From Bacteroides faecichinchillae JCM 17102 (lineage in GTDB: Bacteria > Bacteroidota > Bacteroidia > Bacteroidales > Bacteroidaceae), in the NCBI RefSeq assembly GCF_000614145.1, contig NZ_BAKK01000004.1, forward strand, positions 1-64,000: a DNA stretch of 64,000 nucleotides. The letters run 5' to 3'. Of the stretch, positions 47,794-57,171 are shown piece after piece; within the stretch, counting starts at the first letter, position 1; every line of letters starts with the position of its first letter. The notes under the pieces are model-generated. The model had not been told where the DNA came from. It searched no databases and saw only the letters and a program-made list of their open reading frames with translations. The translations under genes were made by a program, and so were the position numbers.

Positions 47794-48438
47794 TCAAAAC
47801 CAGCTATCATCCTGAGTCGATGACGATTCTGACGCAACAGGTTCTGTTACATCACTCTCCAATGAGTCATCTTCCAATATATCCTCCGTTCCGTTTCCTA
47901 CCATTAACGTCAAAGAAGCACCTAAAGGTATCTCTTCTCCTGCAGACAACAAACGGCCCTTATATTTTACGCCATAAACCCAATCTTTTTCACCACTCAT
48001 CATTTCCGGTTCATTCAATTTAAAACCAGAAGCTAATACTTTAGCCTGAGCTTGGCGAAGAGAACTATTATCTGCCACATTAGGAACTACACGCAGCGGA
48101 ATATTAAGAGTATTAATAGTTAAATAGATTATACGTCCTTCTTTTACTTTCTGCCCGACTCCCGGATTTAGCTCAAGAATGATGCCAGCAGGTTTGTCTT
48201 TCACATAAGTAGAGTCCGAGACAACACATACCAGCCCATTATTACGGAACATCTTTGATGCCTCCTCCACAGTCATTCCTTTCACATCCGGAACAACAAC
48301 AGCCTCACCATGGCGGGTATAAGTATCGAGCCACTTCATCACACCAAATAATAGCAATATCACTGCCACAACCATGCCAACGATATTCAGCCAGAAGCAT
48401 TTATTTGTTTTAAAAGAAAAGAATTCTTTAATTGTCAT
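47794..48438 (-). CDS. PASTA-domain membrane protein
   Basis: Start MTIKEFFSFKTNKCFWLNI at 48438, giving 214 residues. A single transmembrane helix (IVGMVVAVILLLFGVMKWLD) leads to two or three PASTA repeats: VPDVKGMTVEEASKMFRNNG, IILELNPGVGQKVKEGRII and VPNVADNSSLRQAQAKVLAS. PASTA domains bind peptidoglycan or muropeptides. A -7 box 23 nt upstream supports this start. An in-frame extension upstream (48439-48618) with CNNCGGDKCPC crosses that promoter and is not taken. It heads the rluD-ddl run. Confidence 0.85.
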   Translation of the reverse strand: MTIKEFFSFKTNKCFWLNIVGMVVAVILLLFGVMKWLDTYTRHGEAVVVPDVKGMTVEEASKMFRNNGLVCVVSDSTYVKDKPAGIILELNPGVGQKVKEGRIIYLTINTLNIPLRVVPNVADNSSLRQAQAKVLASGFKLNEPEMMSGEKDWVYGVKYKGRLLSAGEEIPLGASLTLMVGNGTEDILEDDSLESDVTEPVASESSSTQDDSWF

Positions 48439-48460
48439 AAGCATTGCTGTTAATCTGCGC

Positions 48461-48468
48461 CAAAGATA
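48461..48468 (-). promoter_or_regulatory. PASTA gene -7 box
   Basis: TATCTTTG on the minus strand matches TAnnTTTG, 22 nt before the start at 48438. Confidence 0.55.
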
Positions 48469-48807
48469 CGACAAATAAGTTGAATTTTTAAAAAGAAAGC
48501 GAATGAAAATGTCCTTCCTCGAAACGCAAGGACATTTATCACCGCCACAATTGTTGCAACTATAATCCCCACTCCTATAGATTTCAACAACCTTATATTT
48601 CTTTATATCGTTTTCCAATGTCTTAATAAGCCATTAGATCACTTTATCACATTCTATATTTTTCCGCAAAGGAAGGTAAAAAGAAAGATATTTAAAGCAG
48701 AATAATACTTTTTAACATAGTAAATTAAGTTGGAAATAACCTGAGTTTTTATTCACATTCTTTTTAAAACTCGCTTTTCTGAGAGAGTTACGAGACTTAA
48801 TAAAAAA

Positions 48808-48853
48808 GAAGCAAGAAAGGCAGAGTTTTAATCAACTCTGCCTTTCTTGCTTC
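48808..48853 (-). terminator. rpmH terminator
   Basis: A perfect 20-bp hairpin with a 6-nt loop; arms GAAGCAAGAAAGGCAGAGTT and AACTCTGCCTTTCTTGCTTC. On the minus strand it is followed by TTTTTT. Confidence 0.9.
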
Positions 48854-48871
48854 CTTAATGGCTGACAATTA

Positions 48872-49033
48872 TTATTTCTTCTGGCCATTGTACTCGTCAG
48901 AAACAGTCAGTTTCTTTCTGCCTTTCGCACGACGAGCAGCTAAAACTCTACGACCATTAGCCGATTCCATTCTCTCACGGAAACCGTGTTTGTTTTTTCT
49001 CTTTCTGTTAGAGGGTTGAAATGTTCTCTTCAT
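48872..49033 (-). CDS. rpmH: 50S ribosomal protein L34
   Basis: 53 residues: [20 protein letters not shown] at the start and [20 protein letters not shown] near the end, as in L34. It is highly basic. A promoter at 49078-49108 and a terminator at 48808-48853 frame it as its own transcript. It is divergent from efp. Confidence 0.96.
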   Translation of the reverse strand: MKRTFQPSNRKRKNKHGFRERMESANGRRVLAARRAKGRKKLTVSDEYNGQKK

Positions 49034-49077
49034 TACTGTATCTTGTTTTTATGTTATTATTCTACGTAATCGGGCTG

Positions 49078-49108
49078 CAAAAATAGACACTTTTTTTAAA
49101 TTAACCAA
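49078..49108 (-). promoter_or_regulatory. rpmH promoter
   Basis: On the minus strand TTG (49106-49108) precedes TATTTTTG (49078-49085) by 20 nt; the latter matches TAnnTTTG. Confidence 0.65.
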
Positions 49109-49135
49109 GAGATAACTCATTTTTGCTCAAAAGTT

Positions 49136-49167
49136 TTTGTGTTTTTTACCGATTTAGATTACTTTTG
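49136..49167 (+). promoter_or_regulatory. efp promoter
   Basis: TTTTG centred on 49136-49139 and TACTTTTG at 49160-49167, with about 20 nt between. Confidence 0.65.
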
Positions 49168-49226
49168 CACTCGAATTAAGATAGCGACAACTAAATAACA
49201 ATAATATAAATAAAGAAAACAGCAGT

Positions 49227-49793
49227 ATGATTAATGCTCAAGACATCAAAAACGGAACTTGTATCCGTATGGACGGAAAGCTCTATTTCTGTATCGAATT
49301 TCTGCATGTAAAACCTGGTAAAGGTAACACTTTCATGCGTACAAAACTGAAAGACGTAGTTAGCGGATACGTCCTCGAACGCCGTTTCAACATCGGTGAA
49401 AAACTGGAAGACGTACGTGTAGAACGTCGTCCTTACCAATTCTTATATAAAGAAGGAGAAGACTATATCTTCATGAATCAAGAAACATACGACCAACATC
49501 CTATTGCTCATGATTTGATCAATGGAGTTGATTTCTTGCTTGAAGGTGCAGTATTGGAAGTTGTTTCCGATGCTTCAACTGAGACTGTACTTTACGCAGA
49601 CATGCCAATTAAGGTTCAGATGAAGGTTACTTATACTGAGCCGGGCATAAAAGGAGATACAGCAACTAACACGCTGAAACCTGCAACTGTAGAATCTGGT
49701 GCAACTGTACGTGTTCCTTTATTTATTAATGAAGGCGAAACAATTGAAATCGACACACGTGACGGCTCTTATGTAGGCCGCGTTAAGGCTTAA
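49227..49793 (+). CDS. efp: Translation elongation factor P
   Basis: Relieves ribosome stalling at polyproline stretches. 188 residues. Three OB-like domains with the modification loop EFLHVKPGKGNTFMRTKLKD and the C-terminal signature MPIKVQMKVTYTEPGIKGDT. The lysine of KPGKG is at the site that gets lysinylated or otherwise modified in many bacteria; no epmA-like gene is seen here. Confidence 0.96.
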   Translation: MINAQDIKNGTCIRMDGKLYFCIEFLHVKPGKGNTFMRTKLKDVVSGYVLERRFNIGEKLEDVRVERRPYQFLYKEGEDYIFMNQETYDQHPIAHDLINGVDFLLEGAVLEVVSDASTETVLYADMPIKVQMKVTYTEPGIKGDTATNTLKPATVESGATVRVPLFINEGETIEIDTRDGSYVGRVKA

Positions 49794-49806
49794 TATACAT
49801 ATTATT

Positions 49807-49853
49807 AAAAGAGCAAAAAGCCTTGACTAAAAAGTCGGACTTTTTGCTCTTTT
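49807..49853 (+). terminator. efp terminator
   Basis: Arms AAAAGAGCAAAAAG and CTTTTTGCTCTTTT (14 bp), with a nested GACT/AGTC hairpin and T-rich tail. Confidence 0.8.
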
Positions 49854-49879
49854 AATTTTCTAATACAAAAAACAAACTT

Positions 49880-50407
49880 ATGAAAATCTTAAATGTCACT
49901 GTCTTGCTATTATGCTTGATCTCTATTATTGCCTGTAAACCTTCTTCTCCCAAGGAAGCTGCTCAAGAAATTTACTCTGTTGATAGCATATTAACCATAC
50001 AAGACGCTCTTATTGGAGACACTTTTATGTTAGAGGGTTTTTGTGTAGATGTATGTGGACATGGAAGTAATCATATCACTTTGTTAGGTAGTGATACTAC
50101 CCGATTTGTAAATGTAGAAGCTAACACAGAGCTGGTTTCATTCGACAAAGGAGTGTTAAACAATAATGTTTGTGTGAAAGCTACTATAGCAGAAGAACGT
50201 GTAGACGAGGCTTTCCTGTCGAATTGGGAGCAACGTTTGGATGAAAGTCTAAAAGCTCCTGATGAAGGTAACCCGGAAGCAGTAGCTATGCTTAAGAAAC
50301 AAATTGAACAAATCAGAGCTGAAATTGCAGAACGTACAAAGAAAGAAAATAAGAACTACTATAGCCAGTACCATATTATTGCTTCTGAGTATGAAATCGA
50401 AAAATAG
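49880..50407 (+). CDS. Hypothetical lipoprotein
   Basis: 175 residues. Signal sequence MKILNVTVLLLCLISIIAC with lipobox IIAC, then KPSSPKEAAQE. The middle has VDVCGHGSNHITLLGSD, and the C-terminus is a coiled helix with ENKNYYSQYHIIASEYEIEK. I do not recognise a family with confidence, though the CGHG and strand pattern resembles small OB-fold lipoproteins. The next gene overlaps its stop by 17 nt. Confidence 0.6.
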   Translation: MKILNVTVLLLCLISIIACKPSSPKEAAQEIYSVDSILTIQDALIGDTFMLEGFCVDVCGHGSNHITLLGSDTTRFVNVEANTELVSFDKGVLNNNVCVKATIAEERVDEAFLSNWEQRLDESLKAPDEGNPEAVAMLKKQIEQIRAEIAERTKKENKNYYSQYHIIASEYEIEK

Positions 50408-50966
50408 CTTGCCTACAACAATACGTAAATGGTTCCGGATTATCCACCGGGACCTTTCGTTTTTATTTACTGGTATCATCATTGTATATGCCGTATCCGG
50501 CATTGCGTTGAATCATAAACGAACGTTCAATGCTGACTACAAAATTACCAAAACTGAGCTACAAATTCAGGGTAATTTCCCGCAAACAGAAAAGGTCAGT
50601 AAGGAACAGACTCTTGATTTTCTTAAAATGATCAACGAAGAAAATGCTTATATGAAACATTACTACTCTGGTGAACAACAATTAAAGGTTTTCTTAAAAG
50701 GTGGTTCTTCTTTAGTAGTAGATATGAATACTGGAAAAGCTATTTATGAATCAGTAAAAAAACGGCCAATACTTAGCTGGTTTAGCCGTCTACATTATAA
50801 TCCGGCTCGTTGGTGGACTTGGTTCTCTGATATTTTTGCCGTATCACTACTTATCATTGCTCTCACCGGATTGTTTATGAACAAAGGTAAAAATGGCATT
50901 ATTGGACGTGGGGGCATTGAGTTGATTATAGGAATATTGATACCTATGATTTTCTTGTTCATATAA
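50391..50966 (+). CDS. PepSY-associated membrane protein
   Basis: About 191 residues from the ATG at 50391 (MKSKNSLPTTIRKWF). An N-terminal helix (FRIIHRDLSFLFTGIIIVYAVSGIALNHK, core SFLFTGIIIVYAVSG), a central PepSY-like domain (QLKVFLKGGSSLVVDMNTGK), and C-terminal helices (WTWFSDIFAVSLLIIALTGLFM, ELIIGILIPMIFLFI) fit the PepSY-TM class. Its start lies inside the upstream gene, so they are coupled. Such proteins often take part in iron or electron transport, which is only a family hint. Confidence 0.8.
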   Translation: MKSKNSLPTTIRKWFRIIHRDLSFLFTGIIIVYAVSGIALNHKRTFNADYKITKTELQIQGNFPQTEKVSKEQTLDFLKMINEENAYMKHYYSGEQQLKVFLKGGSSLVVDMNTGKAIYESVKKRPILSWFSRLHYNPARWWTWFSDIFAVSLLIIALTGLFMNKGKNGIIGRGGIELIIGILIPMIFLFI

Positions 50967-50991
50967 ATAGAAGCACGCCAAATTCATCTCT

Positions 50992-51038
50992 AAATAGAAA
51001 AACGGTTATCTTGAATCAAGATAACCGTTTTTCTATTT
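50992..51038. terminator. Bidirectional terminator between convergent genes
   Basis: An exact palindrome of about 23 bp per arm (AAATAGAAAAACGGTTATC and GATAACCGTTTTTCTATTT). Confidence 0.85.
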
Positions 51039-51056
51039 AAAAGCAATTTACAATGT

Positions 51057-52124
51057 TTATTTTGCTTTTTGAGTCACAGGAATACGGAATAGTTCTGCAT
51101 CCCAATCTGAATCAAGAATCACTACATCCAATGTGCGTTCTGCACCTGTAGTATTATCCTTCTTCACATTAATAAGTAGCTGATCTAAGTCACCACCTGC
51201 ACCTAACCATGAATCTTCATCCTCAACTTCATTATCGGTACCTGTTTCACATATAAGTGTAATATAACCTCCATCCGTTTCTACATTAAGTGTTTTAATG
51301 CGTTCTTTTGCTTCAGCAGCATAAGTAGCTTCAAAACTTAAAGCCGTTCCATTAGCAAATGCCTGGGTCTTCTTATCATCTATGAAAAGTTTATAAGAAG
51401 TTGCCGGAGCCATACCCATCTGATTAATATTGATAACAATTTCTTCCGCATCACCGGCAGAAATAGTAATTGTTCCGGATTGAACATCACCAGCTACATT
51501 AGGTGCTAAAGAGAATTCCATCGTTTCTCCATTCTTACCACGTGGATTCTTGATCTGAATCCAATCTGAACCATCACCTTCTCCCATCATATCAGCGGTC
51601 ACTGCTTTCCAACGGCTAGCGGTTGTATTTATTTTCACTGAAATAGTTTTCCCAGAATTATCACCCATATACATATACATACCATATTGCTCATCAATAT
51701 CACTCGATTCTATTGATAAGGTACATCCTGTAGAGTTCTTTCCTGCCTGAGTAACAGAGAATGTAACAGAAGATGCACCAGCTACTAACTTAAATTTAGC
51801 TTCACGATCTGTTGTATTTGGATTAGCTCCTGCTTTCACAGTAATCTCGGTTGTACTTTTCACACTGGCAGTACACCATGATTGCTCATTTACCTTTTCC
51901 AAGCTCAAATCTTTCTGTGCAGCATTCGTCTGAATCTTGATAACCTGCTCAGACAAAGCCTCCGGATCAACATCCAACTTAGCATCAGCCTGATTAACAA
52001 TCTTCAATTCATAAGTAACAGGGGCATTTTCTTCTTCATCGTCATCACTAGAACAACTACTAACTCCCATTGTTAATGTTACTGCCATTGCAGCAATCAT
52101 CCAATAATTCATAATTTTTTTCAT
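51057..52124 (-). CDS. BACON-domain lipoprotein
   Basis: 355 residues. The lipobox is GVSSC, then SSDDDEEEN. The C-rich strand patterns (WCTASVKSTTEITVKAGANPN; REAKFKLVAGASSVTFSVTQAGK; WIQIKNPRGKNGETMEFSLAPN; ITISAGDAEEIVININQMG) show two or three BACON-like domains. BACON domains are often linked to carbohydrate- or protein-active surface proteins. It is the last gene of the SusC/D operon, 35 nt after the metalloprotease. Confidence 0.8.
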   Translation of the reverse strand: MKKIMNYWMIAAMAVTLTMGVSSCSSDDDEEENAPVTYELKIVNQADAKLDVDPEALSEQVIKIQTNAAQKDLSLEKVNEQSWCTASVKSTTEITVKAGANPNTTDREAKFKLVAGASSVTFSVTQAGKNSTGCTLSIESSDIDEQYGMYMYMGDNSGKTISVKINTTASRWKAVTADMMGEGDGSDWIQIKNPRGKNGETMEFSLAPNVAGDVQSGTITISAGDAEEIVININQMGMAPATSYKLFIDDKKTQAFANGTALSFEATYAAEAKERIKTLNVETDGGYITLICETGTDNEVEDEDSWLGAGGDLDQLLINVKKDNTTGAERTLDVVILDSDWDAELFRIPVTQKAK

Positions 52125-52159
52125 AACTCTACTTCTAATATTTAATTAAACTCAATCAA

Positions 52160-54763
52160 TTATTTCTTATACAGCATGTTTATAATTGTTACTTGATAAT
52201 CATAGAATGCACGTGTACGGGCATCACCTGATCCAAGTCTTGACTTATACAAATTCTGAACCTTCTTCAGTGTATTAGTAATAACCGGACGTCCTACACC
52301 AGCTGACAACTTAGCAGGAGTCATATTATGACGCGCATACGAAGTTTCCGCATTCAAGTGTTCATGTTTACATGAAGTCACATTGCAAAACTGATTGGAC
52401 TGCTCTGTTACTTTAGCTACCATATCTTTCCAAGCTGCTTCCGGATCAGCCAATCCACCCGGTGCTCCCCCACCTAATCCTTTATTCATAGAAGGATCTA
52501 AATTAGAATACTTCATCAAGGCAGCTACAGCTGCATTTTGCAAATTCATATCTTCCTGGGTCAGTGATTTCCCATTGATTGTATTAGCAAAGATCACCTG
52601 ATAAACATCGTTGAAATAACTATCCAATGTATAAATATTCTCTTGTCCAGAGCGTTCACCTTCATAAATCATTCCCATAGTAGCCGGACTAAGAATCTTA
52701 CCAACAATAGAATATTGGAAATTATCAAATGCACTAGACTCCATCCCGTTTATACGCATAATACTTTCCGGTAACAACCACTTACGACAATTTAATGCCT
52801 GATCCACCAACCAGACCATCGCTTTCTTCTGTTTATCTTTTGTAATATAACGGGTATCATATTTCTGGCTTCCGTCTTGCACCAAATCAGTAAATTCCAC
52901 TCCACCAAGATATGGCATCACATGAGTCAAATAACGCATATACTGACTTACACATGCCATATACATTTCATGAATATCGTTATAAGTAGTATTCTCTTTC
53001 TTCAACCATTCTTCGACATTAGCAATAATATACTGCAAATTCTTAATGCCATAGTTACTAGCCTTAATATGATCATTACCTAAATCTTCAGTCTGATCTG
53101 TCGGATCTTCAGTTAAGAAAAGTTGTTGTGCACCAAATTGATACATTGGATCATCCTTCTTCTCCTCGATCATCGCATTCAGATATTTATATTCTGATTC
53201 CGGTGTCGGTGTATCCTTAAACACACGATATCCCCAATTAATAGCATATTTATCATATACGCCAATCAATGGCGGAACCATACGTACCCCTTTTTCAAGG
53301 TCACCCGGCTGTGCTACATAGTTATTACGTGCATAGTCCATGATACTAGGCGTAGTACCATATTTTTGTGTAAACGAAGGACTACGTAACGAATCTACAG
53401 GAAAAGCATAGCTAGCTCCCATATTATGCTCCAATCCTAAAGTATGCCCTATTTCATGAGAAGCCACATAACGCAAAGATTCACTCATCACATCATCATC
53501 AAACACCAATTTGCGAACACGCGGATCAACTGCACCAGTCTGTGCAAATCGCCAATTATGAACTAAAGAAATCACATTATGGTACCACATTACCTCTCCA
53601 ACCAAAATTTCTCCGGAACGAGGATCAATATAACTCGGTCCTGCAGCATTGGCAACATTATTTGTCATATAACGCACACAGTTGTAGCGAATATCATCCG
53701 GATCGAATGTCGGATCATCGGTCGGATAATCCTTTGCTACAACTACATTTTTAAATCCGGCAGCCTCAAAAGCTTTATTCCAATCTTCAATACCATCTTT
53801 AACAGCTTTTCTCCATTTGGTAGGGAAAGCAGAATCGACATAAAAAACAATCTGTTTCTTAGGTTCTACTAATTCTCCATTAAAATATTTCTCCAGATCT
53901 TCCTCTTTAGGTTCCACTCTCCATCTATGCACAAATTCTTTTGTTGGAATCTTATCTTTGTCAGAAGTATAGTAGTAATAGAACGTACTGAAAAATCCTA
54001 CACGATTATCTTGTAAGCGCATTTTCATTGGCTCTTTCGGCAGCTCCACAATAGAACGCCGCATATTCACCGTATATGCTCCAGATTCTGAATTGTAATT
54101 CAATCGGCTGGTAATCTCCACATTTTTCTCAAACCCTTTTACTCCCAGTAGCATAGAAGCCGAAGAGTCAAAAGAAGCGGGTTTTGTGGCACGCGTACGT
54201 ACACTTTGTTGAAGAGGAGTGATACACTTCTCATTCGACACAAAGAAAGAGGTCATATCGATCAATAAAGTATCCTTACGTGAAGCTTTTATCTTAAACG
54301 TCTTCATGATAGGATCAGAGAAGTTTTTCTTAAAAGAAGATTCAATAGGATCTCCAGATCTCACCCGTTCAAATGACTGTACTGTATGCATATACACATT
54401 AGCAGTATCAGCAGATAAACGGAACATAAATGGATCTCCGATCATCTCTCCGGCTGTAAAGTTTGAACTCTCACTAATAGAAGACACACGATTAGCAAGT
54501 AAGTAAAGCTTATCTAGGTTATCCTTATGAATTTCAAACAGAAGTTCATTTTTAGGAGTTATCCATGTTTTAATTGTTCCTTCATACGGAGTAGCCTTAT
54601 CAATAGCCTTATCAAATTTATCCTTCGGCTTTATTGAATCGGTCTGTTCCGTTTTGTTTTTGTTTTTTTTCTTTCTCCACTTTTTAAAGATGTCACTCTC
54701 TGCGTGTACACCTGAACATAAGGTTGCTAATGCAACCCATAAAATTAGCGTTTTGTTCTTCAT
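52160..54763 (-). CDS. Secreted zinc metalloprotease (DUF5117/DUF4953 type)
   Basis: 867 residues. A signal peptide ends near SGVHAESD; a basic KWRKKKNKNKTEQ tract follows. The zinc site is HEIGHTLGLEHN at residues 436-447, an extended HExxHxxGxxH metzincin motif. YGVKNLQYIIANVEEWLKKE-type helical blocks follow (NYGIKNLQYIIANV). The N-terminal DUF5117/5118 blocks (TPYEGTIKTWITPKNELLFE) are typical. Presumably it acts in the periplasm or at the surface and supplies peptides. It is 43 nt after the PKD gene in the SusC/D operon. Confidence 0.88.
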   Translation of the reverse strand: MKNKTLILWVALATLCSGVHAESDIFKKWRKKKNKNKTEQTDSIKPKDKFDKAIDKATPYEGTIKTWITPKNELLFEIHKDNLDKLYLLANRVSSISESSNFTAGEMIGDPFMFRLSADTANVYMHTVQSFERVRSGDPIESSFKKNFSDPIMKTFKIKASRKDTLLIDMTSFFVSNEKCITPLQQSVRTRATKPASFDSSASMLLGVKGFEKNVEITSRLNYNSESGAYTVNMRRSIVELPKEPMKMRLQDNRVGFFSTFYYYYTSDKDKIPTKEFVHRWRVEPKEEDLEKYFNGELVEPKKQIVFYVDSAFPTKWRKAVKDGIEDWNKAFEAAGFKNVVVAKDYPTDDPTFDPDDIRYNCVRYMTNNVANAAGPSYIDPRSGEILVGEVMWYHNVISLVHNWRFAQTGAVDPRVRKLVFDDDVMSESLRYVASHEIGHTLGLEHNMGASYAFPVDSLRSPSFTQKYGTTPSIMDYARNNYVAQPGDLEKGVRMVPPLIGVYDKYAINWGYRVFKDTPTPESEYKYLNAMIEEKKDDPMYQFGAQQLFLTEDPTDQTEDLGNDHIKASNYGIKNLQYIIANVEEWLKKENTTYNDIHEMYMACVSQYMRYLTHVMPYLGGVEFTDLVQDGSQKYDTRYITKDKQKKAMVWLVDQALNCRKWLLPESIMRINGMESSAFDNFQYSIVGKILSPATMGMIYEGERSGQENIYTLDSYFNDVYQVIFANTINGKSLTQEDMNLQNAAVAALMKYSNLDPSMNKGLGGGAPGGLADPEAAWKDMVAKVTEQSNQFCNVTSCKHEHLNAETSYARHNMTPAKLSAGVGRPVITNTLKKVQNLYKSRLGSGDARTRAFYDYQVTIINMLYKK

Positions 54764-54806
54764 ACTTTTTGTCCTATTTATTTTTAGTTAGTTAAATGTA
54801 AACTCT

Positions 54807-56347
54807 TTAAAATTGCTTGTAGCAGAGGCTGACTACACGCGGAAATCCTTTCCACACTAATTCTTCAGTAATATTAATTTGTTCAGGAGTATCCACAACC
54901 GAATATTTCCGTACAGAACCACCTCGTCCTTCTTCCGTTCCCTTTTTATATGTCGCAATATAGAAATTGTCTTCCATCTGCTGTTCGGAGATAATATCAT
55001 TATTGATGGCCGTTATTTCTTCATCTGGAAAAGTGGCAAGTACTACCGGATGATTGTTTTTACGAAAATCATATCCATAAAGAGTATTATCAACTGCATA
55101 AATTAAATATCCTTGGCGGGTGGTCATAGAAAATAAAGTCGACTCTCCAAATCCGGTTGCAACTGTGGGAACCTCATATCGCCCCCCTTTTGTCACAGTA
55201 CCTCCCTGACGAGTAATTGCATAGGTGTAAATATAATATTTTCCATTACTTAAATCTCTAAGTATAGTGGCTGACTGCCCACTACTAAACAACGAATTGA
55301 TAGTTGTTACATATTCCAATCCGTTAGGAGCAAAATCTTTAGTTGTATCCCAACTATAAGGTTCCTCCGAATCCTTATCCAAAAGATCATACATATTTTT
55401 AGCCAATGGTCGTAAATAACAGAATTTTTTACCTGACGTATTATATAAAACATATTGATCAATGGCTGCTGCCGAAGTTATTTCGCCGGTACGATTGCAG
55501 GCAATCTTATCCCCTATTGAAAAATATTCATACCCCACATCTGTCAGATAATAATTATTAGGACTTCCAAATTCCCCTTCATTCAAAGTAGTATTTACAT
55601 AGGCATATCCATCACACAGAAACATTGTACGTTTCTCCTTTACACGCTGAATGTCAGATGTTACAATGTTATTTCTATATCCTTTGGAATCCGGATCAAA
55701 GATTTGCAATTCTTCCGCTGTGTTCAATCCCTCACGATCGTATCTATAGGTATGATGCTTTGTACATACATAAACATATTCATCATAAGAATCAGACTAT
55801 TGTCTACCCATACAAATGTTGGATCGAGATGAGTAATACCCGCTTTCAATATATCTTTTAGATGCAACGTATCTCTACTAATTGACATCATATCTAACAC
55901 CAGTTTTCCCGCATCGTCATTTCCGACAATCATCCAACCTCTGGTATAAGAACCATTAACCGTTAGAGATACATCATTGCTAAACACAAGACCTGTATTC
56001 GTATCCGTAACCTTAAAGAATAAATCATATTCATCTGCCGGAAGTTTCACATCATAATTCAATATCCGATCAGTACTTAGTGTATATCGTGTACTAGGGG
56101 ATTTCAAAGTACTGACAGCCACCCATTCATATGTATAATTTTCGTTGAGGTTCGGATCTGTAGTACTAATAATTACAGGTTCAATATTCAGTTTATCTAC
56201 ATCCGTTCGAACAGTATAAGGTTCACTAAAACCTTCTTCTCCTATTTCGATATCATTAATAACCGAATAGTTATAGTTTCCTTTATCGTTGAAACAGGAA
56301 GAAAACATCAAGCATATCAATAAAGTCGTTATATATATCTTTTTCAT
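54807..56347 (-). CDS. PKD-like family lipoprotein (frame broken by one lost base)
   Basis: The lipobox is CLMFSSC, with FNDKGNYNYSVINDIEIGEEG after it. The PKD-like part (YTYEWVAVSTLKSPSTRYTL; YDLFFKVTDTNTGLVFSND) is followed by a propeller-like second half (GSVRKYSVVDTPEQ, QGYLIYAVDNTLYGYDFRKN). One base is lost near 55795-55800 (AATAGTTCTGAT read as AATAGTCTGAT). Restored reads DSYDEYVYVCTKHHTYRYDR and has 513 residues. This family usually sits beside SusD and DUF4843 genes, as here. Confidence 0.8.
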
Positions 56348-56357
56348 AATTGTACTT

Positions 56358-57158
56358 TTAATAATCTATCCCTTTCCCGACAGTCATTTTCACAGGCTTA
56401 CCTTCTCCATCCAGATAATCCTCATATACAGTCTCGCCTTTAGCTTCTTGTTCTTTCAAATACTGATCCAACTTAACTGCCAATGTTCTGCATTTTACAG
56501 TAGACATCGCTTTCTCAAAATCCTTCAGAGTCAGATTAAACAACTCGCACATCAACCGATTTTTTTTCTCCGAATAAGTTCCGAAATAATACTCATTAAA
56601 TCCTGGCAATTTAATCCACTTATCACTAATAGTAATCGTATGATGTAACACATCGATTCCTTTTTTATCAGAACTTCCCGGTCGTAACCATTCTGCCATT
56701 GGCGTATCAAAATCTTTATTTGGTAACAACTCCAGCTTCAGTATACGTTCCTTATCTTTTAAATCACTTTTCTTATAAAAGTGAATAGGGATATTGGCAT
56801 ATACTTCATTGGCTTTTACATAATAAGTATCAAGTAAGGGTTCAAAATCACTCCCCTCTTTAGCTTCAGTTTCCGAATTTTCCTGCGGTACGATTCTAAT
56901 AGATACTGCACGATCGTGCCCAACTACTTCACCAATGATTTTGGCACGAACCAATAAAACGGTATCCTCACGCTCGTCTACAGCAAAAGGAATATCGGAA
57001 ACACTGGTATAATCTTCTTCACTATCGTCCAAACCTCCATATTTAGTAGACATAGCAAAGTAAATACCTGCAATTCCTGAATACTCTTCAATATTCTCAC
57101 GACATCCTGTTTGCAAAATGCCTAACAAGACTAGACAAGTAATATATATAATTTTCAT
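56358..57158 (-). CDS. DUF4843-domain lipoprotein
   Basis: 266 residues. The lipobox is LQTGC, then RENIEEYSGIAGIYF. DUF4843 proteins start with this E.Y.G..GIYF strand and follow with a beta sandwich (IPFAVDEREDTVLLVRAKIIGEV; DRAVSIRIVPQENSETEAKEG) and a helical tail. They are nearly always found next to SusC/SusD and PKD-like genes. Gap to susD is 13 nt and to the PKD gene is 10 nt. Surface placement is inferred. Confidence 0.87.
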   Translation of the reverse strand: MKIIYITCLVLLGILQTGCRENIEEYSGIAGIYFAMSTKYGGLDDSEEDYTSVSDIPFAVDEREDTVLLVRAKIIGEVVGHDRAVSIRIVPQENSETEAKEGSDFEPLLDTYYVKANEVYANIPIHFYKKSDLKDKERILKLELLPNKDFDTPMAEWLRPGSSDKKGIDVLHHTITISDKWIKLPGFNEYYFGTYSEKKNRLMCELFNLTLKDFEKAMSTVKCRTLAVKLDQYLKEQEAKGETVYEDYLDGEGKPVKMTVGKGIDY

Positions 57159-57171
57159 AATTTACTATTTT

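Larger units (their letters stand above)
48439..48871. other. Spacer between the PASTA gene and rpmH
   Basis: About 430 nt. It contains the -7 box of the PASTA gene and the rpmH terminator. An unused open frame with CNNCGGDKCPC lies over 48439-48618. Another frame in the same stretch encodes a short hydrophobic segment (IGVGIIVATIVAVINVLAF), without a clear start. I see no RNA gene. Confidence 0.5.

Noticed and set aside
48439..48618. In-frame 60-codon extension of the PASTA gene with CNNCGGDKCPC
   Set aside because: It crosses a good -7 box, and the remaining protein has a normal start with an N-terminal helix.
3072..55800. Programmed frameshifting as explanation of the many broken genes
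   Set aside because: Sites lack a common slippery sequence, affect unrelated genes including housekeeping enzymes, and are all single losses.
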